Assembly (NCBI GenBank): GCA_026874595.1
Contig: CM049309.1
Coordinates: 42,797,079 to 42,861,078, forward strand
Length of the DNA stretch: 64,000 bases
From: Sipunculus nudus
Taxonomy: Eukaryota; Annelida; Sipuncula; Golfingiida; Sipunculidae
Reading direction: 5' to 3'
The position numbers were made by a program, and so were the translations under genes. The stretch's first letter is position 1. Every line of letters begins with the position of its first letter. The notes below the pieces were generated by a model. It was given only the letters and a program-made list of their open reading frames with translations. It did not search any database and was not told the origin of the DNA. Positions 60,801 to 64,000 of this stretch are shown here, one piece after another.

Positions 60801-62130
60801 TGAAGAGAATATAATTGAGGTGAGAAACTCTATTGGTATATATGTATAATGAGTTTCATGAAATTCCATAGGATTTTTGTTAAGTCACCAAGGTGCCTCC
60901 AAAGTGGTGACCTCTGATCTCTTTAAATACTGTGGTTGGCTTCATATTCGCGAGGCTGAAATTTCGCGATTTCTCCATTTTTAATGTTTCGCGAGGGTGT
61001 CATTTTCGCGATCTCACCAGAACCTATATCAAATCTTTGGTAAAGCCATTGCTGTGTGTATTATAATTTGAGAATAATTCATGAGCTTGTGATATTCTCC
61101 TCATATAAGGATGGGCCCGTACACACAGCACAGATTCTTTAGTTCAAATTTAAGGGAATGTTTTCCCTATACCTGCATGGATGTAACTTATATTAAGATT
61201 TCTCAGTGTTCTAACCTATTCCCATTCAAGGATTGGCTAAACTTAAAAGGACACACTCAATTGGCCAATTATTCCCGAGGGTGTCATTTTCGCGATTATT
61301 TCCCATTCGCGAATATCGCGAAATTAAAACCCTCGCGAACAAAAAGGCAACCACAGTATGCATAGCTTTTGCTGGCAATCAAACTAAGGCGAGATATATT
61401 ATTAACATTTCCGATGATTTTATCAAAATCCTTCATTTTCTTCACAAGTTATCCTGGTGAGACCATAAAATAGCCTAGTGACCCGTGACCTTATTAAATA
61501 TGCGTGGATTTTGCCAATAATGGAACTAGGGCCAGATAATCTGTTGGTAAGTAGTTATATTGAGTTTGGTAAAAATCATCAAAGCCCTGGTAAGTTATTG
61601 CGGCGACATTAAAGTTAATGGATGGATGGTGGGTATACCATAATATTCCTGTCATATGAAGGGTGTATAAAAAGTGCTTCAGTTCTTGAAATTGTGTACA
61701 TGCTCAACACTACATTAATCCATTTCTCATACCCTGATTAATCCATTTTCCATACCTTAAAGAATTCTTACAGAATTTGTGCCTTATTTCCAGTAGCCAA
61801 ATTACCAGTAGCAACATTACCTATGATCTGGTCTTCATTTGCAAAAAAAATTTTTAACTTAAAAAATAAAAGTGGCTCTGTAGCAAGGATAATTTTTTTG
61901 GTATGACCTTACCCTTCATATCATGAAACATTTCATGTTGCCCAGTAGTCCATATAGACATTGAATTATGTTTTATTTTATATATTTTTAAAATGTTAAT
62001 GGTTAATATAATTAGGAATAGCTTGGCATGTCTGTATTACAGGTTCTTACATTTCTTGTGTGTAGCGATCCTTCTCTGGTCTCTTGTTATTCCATTCTCT
62101 GGCAGTGTCTGGCGTTGGAGCACAATGAAT
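51703..62130 (-). CDS. KTI12: KTI12, C-terminal half (5 exons; N-terminal exons outside window)
   Basis: Minus-strand exons in coding order: 62130-62051, 56919-56760, 54558-54496, 53008-52940, 51846-51703 (516 bases, 171 residues plus stop). The hallmark is FEAPDSRNRWDSPLF, nearly identical to human KTI12, preceded by EWNNKRPEKDRYTQE and followed late in the protein by ELQRLRRQFISYTK. KTI12 is a PSTK-like P-loop ATPase that binds tRNA and is needed for Elongator to modify wobble uridine 34 in the cytoplasm. Human KTI12 is about 354 residues, so the ATPase P-loop half is missing here and should lie right of 64000. The human gene is intronless, whereas this one has at least four introns. It converges with the METTL24-like gene, with 9.9 kb between stop codons. 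Confidence 0.92.
52940..53008 (-). CDS. KTI12: KTI12 exon (MDAQKMAMPGDQI)
   Basis: 69 bp, phase 0 to phase 0, acceptor TTGCTTAG|GTGAT, donor GATAAG|GTATGA. It encodes VIMDAQKMAMPGDQIAVPG and AKDK, corresponding to the human GLMEAQKSAVPGD block. Confidence 0.88.
53187..53519 (-). mobile_element. tRNA-derived SINE
   Basis: On the minus strand it opens with a tRNA-like head holding an A box (TGTGGCTTAGGG) and B box (GAGTTCAAATCTC), followed by a body shared with 53757-54030 and an A/T-rich tail. It lies in a KTI12 intron. Confidence 0.8.
53757..54030 (-). mobile_element. SINE body without tRNA head
   Basis: The minus strand carries ATATGACCCAGCA and the CACATAGTCCCAGACCGAAA / GTACATACTTAG segment shared with the SINE at 53187-53519 and the core of 10470-10797. 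Confidence 0.65.
54496..54558 (-). CDS. KTI12: KTI12 exon (ATNYLHELDKITQ)
   Basis: 63 bp, phase 0 to phase 0, acceptor TCTTGTAG|CAACC, donor TTTCT|GTAAGT. It encodes QPLSATNYLHELDKITQTTVS, aligning with the human FLHQLDQVTSQ region by position and pattern. Confidence 0.88.
55025..55210 (-). mobile_element. tRNA-derived SINE, second family
   Basis: On the minus strand CAGTCAAGTGGTTAAATACT (A-box-like) is followed by GGTTCTATTCC (B box). The spacing fits a tRNA-derived head. Confidence 0.65.
56377..56634. repeat. Decayed MITE of the TACTGTGGTTGGC group
   Basis: Left CTGTGGTTGGGTTTTAG and right ATGAAGCCAATCACTGTAT are inverted. The interior is A-rich with a GGCGAATGAGAC remnant. Confidence 0.45.
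56760..56919 (-). CDS. KTI12: KTI12 exon with the FEAPDSRNRWD signature
   Basis: 160 bp, acceptor CATTTTAG|ATTTG, donor GTGGCT|GTAAGT; phase 2 to phase 0. It encodes FDGLVMRFEAPDSRNRWDSP, then LFIVSPEDELPCQQICDALF and QRKAPPPNLSTVA. This is the most conserved block of the C-terminal tRNA-binding part and is diagnostic for the family. Confidence 0.95.
57454..60438. mobile_element. TIR element (about 425 bp without its insert) hosting a family-1 copy
   Basis: Termini AGGCTGTATC on the left and GATACGGCCT on the right are inverted, with further CCAGTTTA / TAAACTGG pairing inside. The family-1 element 57760-60319 is inserted within it, so this one is older. Confidence 0.6.
57760..60319 (-). mobile_element. 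Family-1 HINE-like element, near full length, inverted
   Basis: On the minus strand it begins TTAGCTCAGCTGACTATAAG at 60319, has a short (CCGT)n tract at about 60241-60270, and ends GACCCATAGGTCCCTTGTT at 57760. It is close to 11525-14148 and 28144-30781 throughout, apart from small indels. Confidence 0.87.
60785..61645 (-). mobile_element. Family-4 tandem-unit repeat, inverted, with a MITE inside
   Basis: Reverse copy of the 14149-14640 family: ends ATGGATGGTGGGTATACCAT, contains CCTGGTAAGTTATTGCGGCG and GTGACCTTATTAAATATG. It is split by the MITE 60928-61358. Confidence 0.65.
60928..61358. mobile_element. MITE with TACTGTGGTTGGCTT termini (young copy)
   Basis: Left TACTGTGGTTGGCTTCATAT, right AAAAAGGCAACCACAGTA. 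The inner sequence is rich in TTCGCGA and CCTCGCGAA motifs that remain CpG-intact, unlike the decayed copy at 36390-36719. The ends fit a TA target. Confidence 0.8.
62051..62130 (-). CDS. KTI12: KTI12 exon ending at YTQE
   Basis: 80 bp, entered in phase 0 and left in phase 2. It encodes IHCAPTPDTAREWNNKRP then EKDRYTQE. The donor is GAAAT|GTAAGA. The acceptor reads CTTGTTTTTAG|ATTC, and its pyrimidine tract is contributed in part by the 3' end of a family-1 repeat starting at 62136. Confidence 0.9.
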
Positions 62131-62135
62131 CTAAA

Positions 62136-64000
62136 AACAAGGGACCCATGGGTCACGGAGCTCAGCTGAAGTTTGAAATTTTTGCAAATGCAAAATATGC
62201 AAAATATTCTATTGTAATGTTTTTCATTCATATAAGCATATGAGAACCTAAGAGGAAAGGGGCCCTCCTACTTGGTTATAGTAAAGTTCTAAATATATGA
62301 TTGCAAACTAATACTCTGAAAAGACTGTCATGAAGAAAAACAGTAAAAGTGTTGAGATACTGTGATGCATATGAAAAATTTACGGATGGACAGGCAAGTG
62401 GACAGAATGGACTAATACCTTTATTTCACTTTCAAGGGAATAATGCATTTAAGTATATATATAAGCCTATTTTTTAAGCATATCCACTTTTTCCATTAAT
62501 AGTTTTTATCTGATTCATTTTTTTTATATACAAGTTTTATAAATTTGTAATAAAAAAAACTGAAAATATAAGTTAAAATAATAGAATTCTAAGTTTCAAT
62601 CATTATATATCCAGAGTGTAGCTCATATTGGGTCATATTATGAATACACATATATTTTATTATTTTTAAATCACAAATGTTTAAACTGAAATTAAAAGAA
62701 AATAATGCCAAAACATGGCATCTACAAGATTATTCCTTGAACCATTATTTAAAAGTTTTGCACATTGGAGTTTTCAGTACATGCTTAATTTTATTCACCA
62801 AAATAAAATAAAAGATTCAGTAATTTGATAAAATAAAAACATCTTTTCAAATAAAATATACATACTGTTGGTTGAATGAGGGACAAACAATATCATTGTG
62901 CTAATTACTATCTCAGCTATAATTTATTACTGGAATTAATAGTCAATTTCACACCTGGTGAAGTTTTTACTCTTCTGAAGTAAGAATTTACTTATCTGAT
63001 AAACATCCACACTTTTATGGCAATACTCTACTTTGTGGACACAATTAAATGTGCACTTTAATCACTGTAACCCTGGTGGTACATTTCAAAATCTAAAATG
63101 TAGCATAGCCAAAATACAGAAAATTATAACATTCATCTAGTTAATGCACCATCGGGGGGGGGGGGGGGGAGGGAGTGCAGGGGAGGGGGGAAGCCTGCTA
63201 GTAGTGGCCAAGCTGGGCCAAGGCAAGCTGCCTGGGGTGGGTTACATAATGCAAGTGAAGGCTGTGTTACTAGGTGGGCTAGTGTACAACACTTGACATG
63301 GTGTATAAAACTGAAATAAAAGCTACACCTTTCAATCAATTCCTTTGAAATTTCAGATTTTAAAAGATTAAATCCTTATGTATATATGCTGTGAAAATTA
63401 AATCAACAGTGATTACAGGGAAAAAATGTGCCATTGCCAAAGTTGGACAAAATTTGAGGTACTGATTTTTATTTATGCTTATAACTTGAAAAATGTGCAA
63501 AATTCAGATCTAATTTTGGGTAAACAATTGAATCTTGATTAAATAAAGTTATATTCCTGAAAAAAAGGCTCCAGCTTCAGCAATTCTCATGTAAGGTGAG
63601 TAAATATATTTTCTGATTTTTAAAAATTGCATTTTATTTGGGTCCATAACTTCAAAATAATACCTAATACTGACCTTATTTGTGGTATGTTCATAGAAAA
63701 TGTATGGAAGAATATGAATACTCAATATGATCAAAAACAGATCAGTGGTTTTGATATTTAGGCAGCCTTGAAGTGTAACAATGGCTTTTTTATGGAAAAC
63801 GGAGGTTTTTCCTTAATATCTCGAAGGAACAAAGTCCTAATGACCCAATTTTCGGTATGGTAGGAGATTTTGGAGACATCTAATGGTATGCAAAATTTTG
63901 GAATCATAGGTCCAAAGGTTTTAAAACGTGCCCTGTTAACTGACGGCCGGCCGGACAGACGGACGACGGACATAGGACCACGACTATAGCTCAGATGACT
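62136..64000 (-). mobile_element. Family-1 element running off the right edge
   Basis: 3' end AACAAGGGACCCATGGGTCA at 62136. Related body from 63300 rightward; a CCGT-type tract at about 63943-63970, then the hairpin start at the last bases of the window. The left part of the body (62300-63130) is AT-rich and not shared with the other copies. Confidence 0.78.
63153..63195 (+). repeat. Poly-G / G-rich tract
   Basis: A run of about 15 G followed by GAGGGAG and GGGGAGGGGGG. It has four or more G runs and could form a quadruplex on the + strand. Confidence 0.8.

Noticed and set aside
62140-64000. KTI12 P-loop exon within the window
   Set aside because: No minus-strand frame with a GxPxSGKT-type motif was found. 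The region is family-1 repeat.

Overview
The window is AT-rich nuclear DNA from an intron-rich eukaryote, most likely a bivalve mollusc or close lophotrochozoan relative. The reasons are short exons split by kilobase introns with GT-AG borders, a METTL24-like gene of animal type, and a dense load of non-autonomous repeats, including families that begin with a hairpin followed by a (CCGT)n microsatellite, as in mollusc pearl/HINE elements. The species cannot be named from the sequence. Nothing bacterial, viral or CRISPR-like was seen.

Only two protein-coding genes can be supported, and they converge. On the + strand, ten exons between 10242 and 41836 encode a METTL24-like (Methyltransf_22) protein. 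The exons form two successive five-exon modules, A1-B1-C1-D1-E1 and A2-B2-C2-D2-E2. Exons B, C and D have identical lengths (129, 75 and 139 bp) and all within-module intron phases match. The last exon of module 1 can splice in frame to the first exon of module 2, giving one protein of at least 566 residues with two complete methyltransferase domains. The 5' end of the gene is not identified. On the - strand, five exons between 62130 and 51703 encode the C-terminal 171 residues of KTI12, the Elongator-associated tRNA-binding ATPase. Its P-loop exons lie beyond the right edge.

Almost everything else is repeats. From left to right: 1-6767 unique AT-rich DNA with microsatellites and a SINE; 6768-9890 a family-1 repeat enclosing a GC-richer block; 10242-41836 the METTL24-like gene, with introns holding family-1 elements (11525-14148, 21097-21706, 24250-25540, 26366-32453), family-2 elements (31099-32270, 38151-39969), MITEs and DNA transposons; 41837-51702 an intergenic stretch of repeat relics; 51703-62130 KTI12, with a large intron holding a family-1 element nested inside an older TIR element; 62136-64000 another family-1 element running off the window. 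Several insertions are nested, so their relative ages can be read.

The most interesting structure is the duplicated methyltransferase module. The apparent stop codon of module 1 (GGG TGA) overlaps a strong 5' splice site (GG|GTGAGT). The locus may therefore make either a one-domain or a two-domain protein, depending on whether that donor is used.
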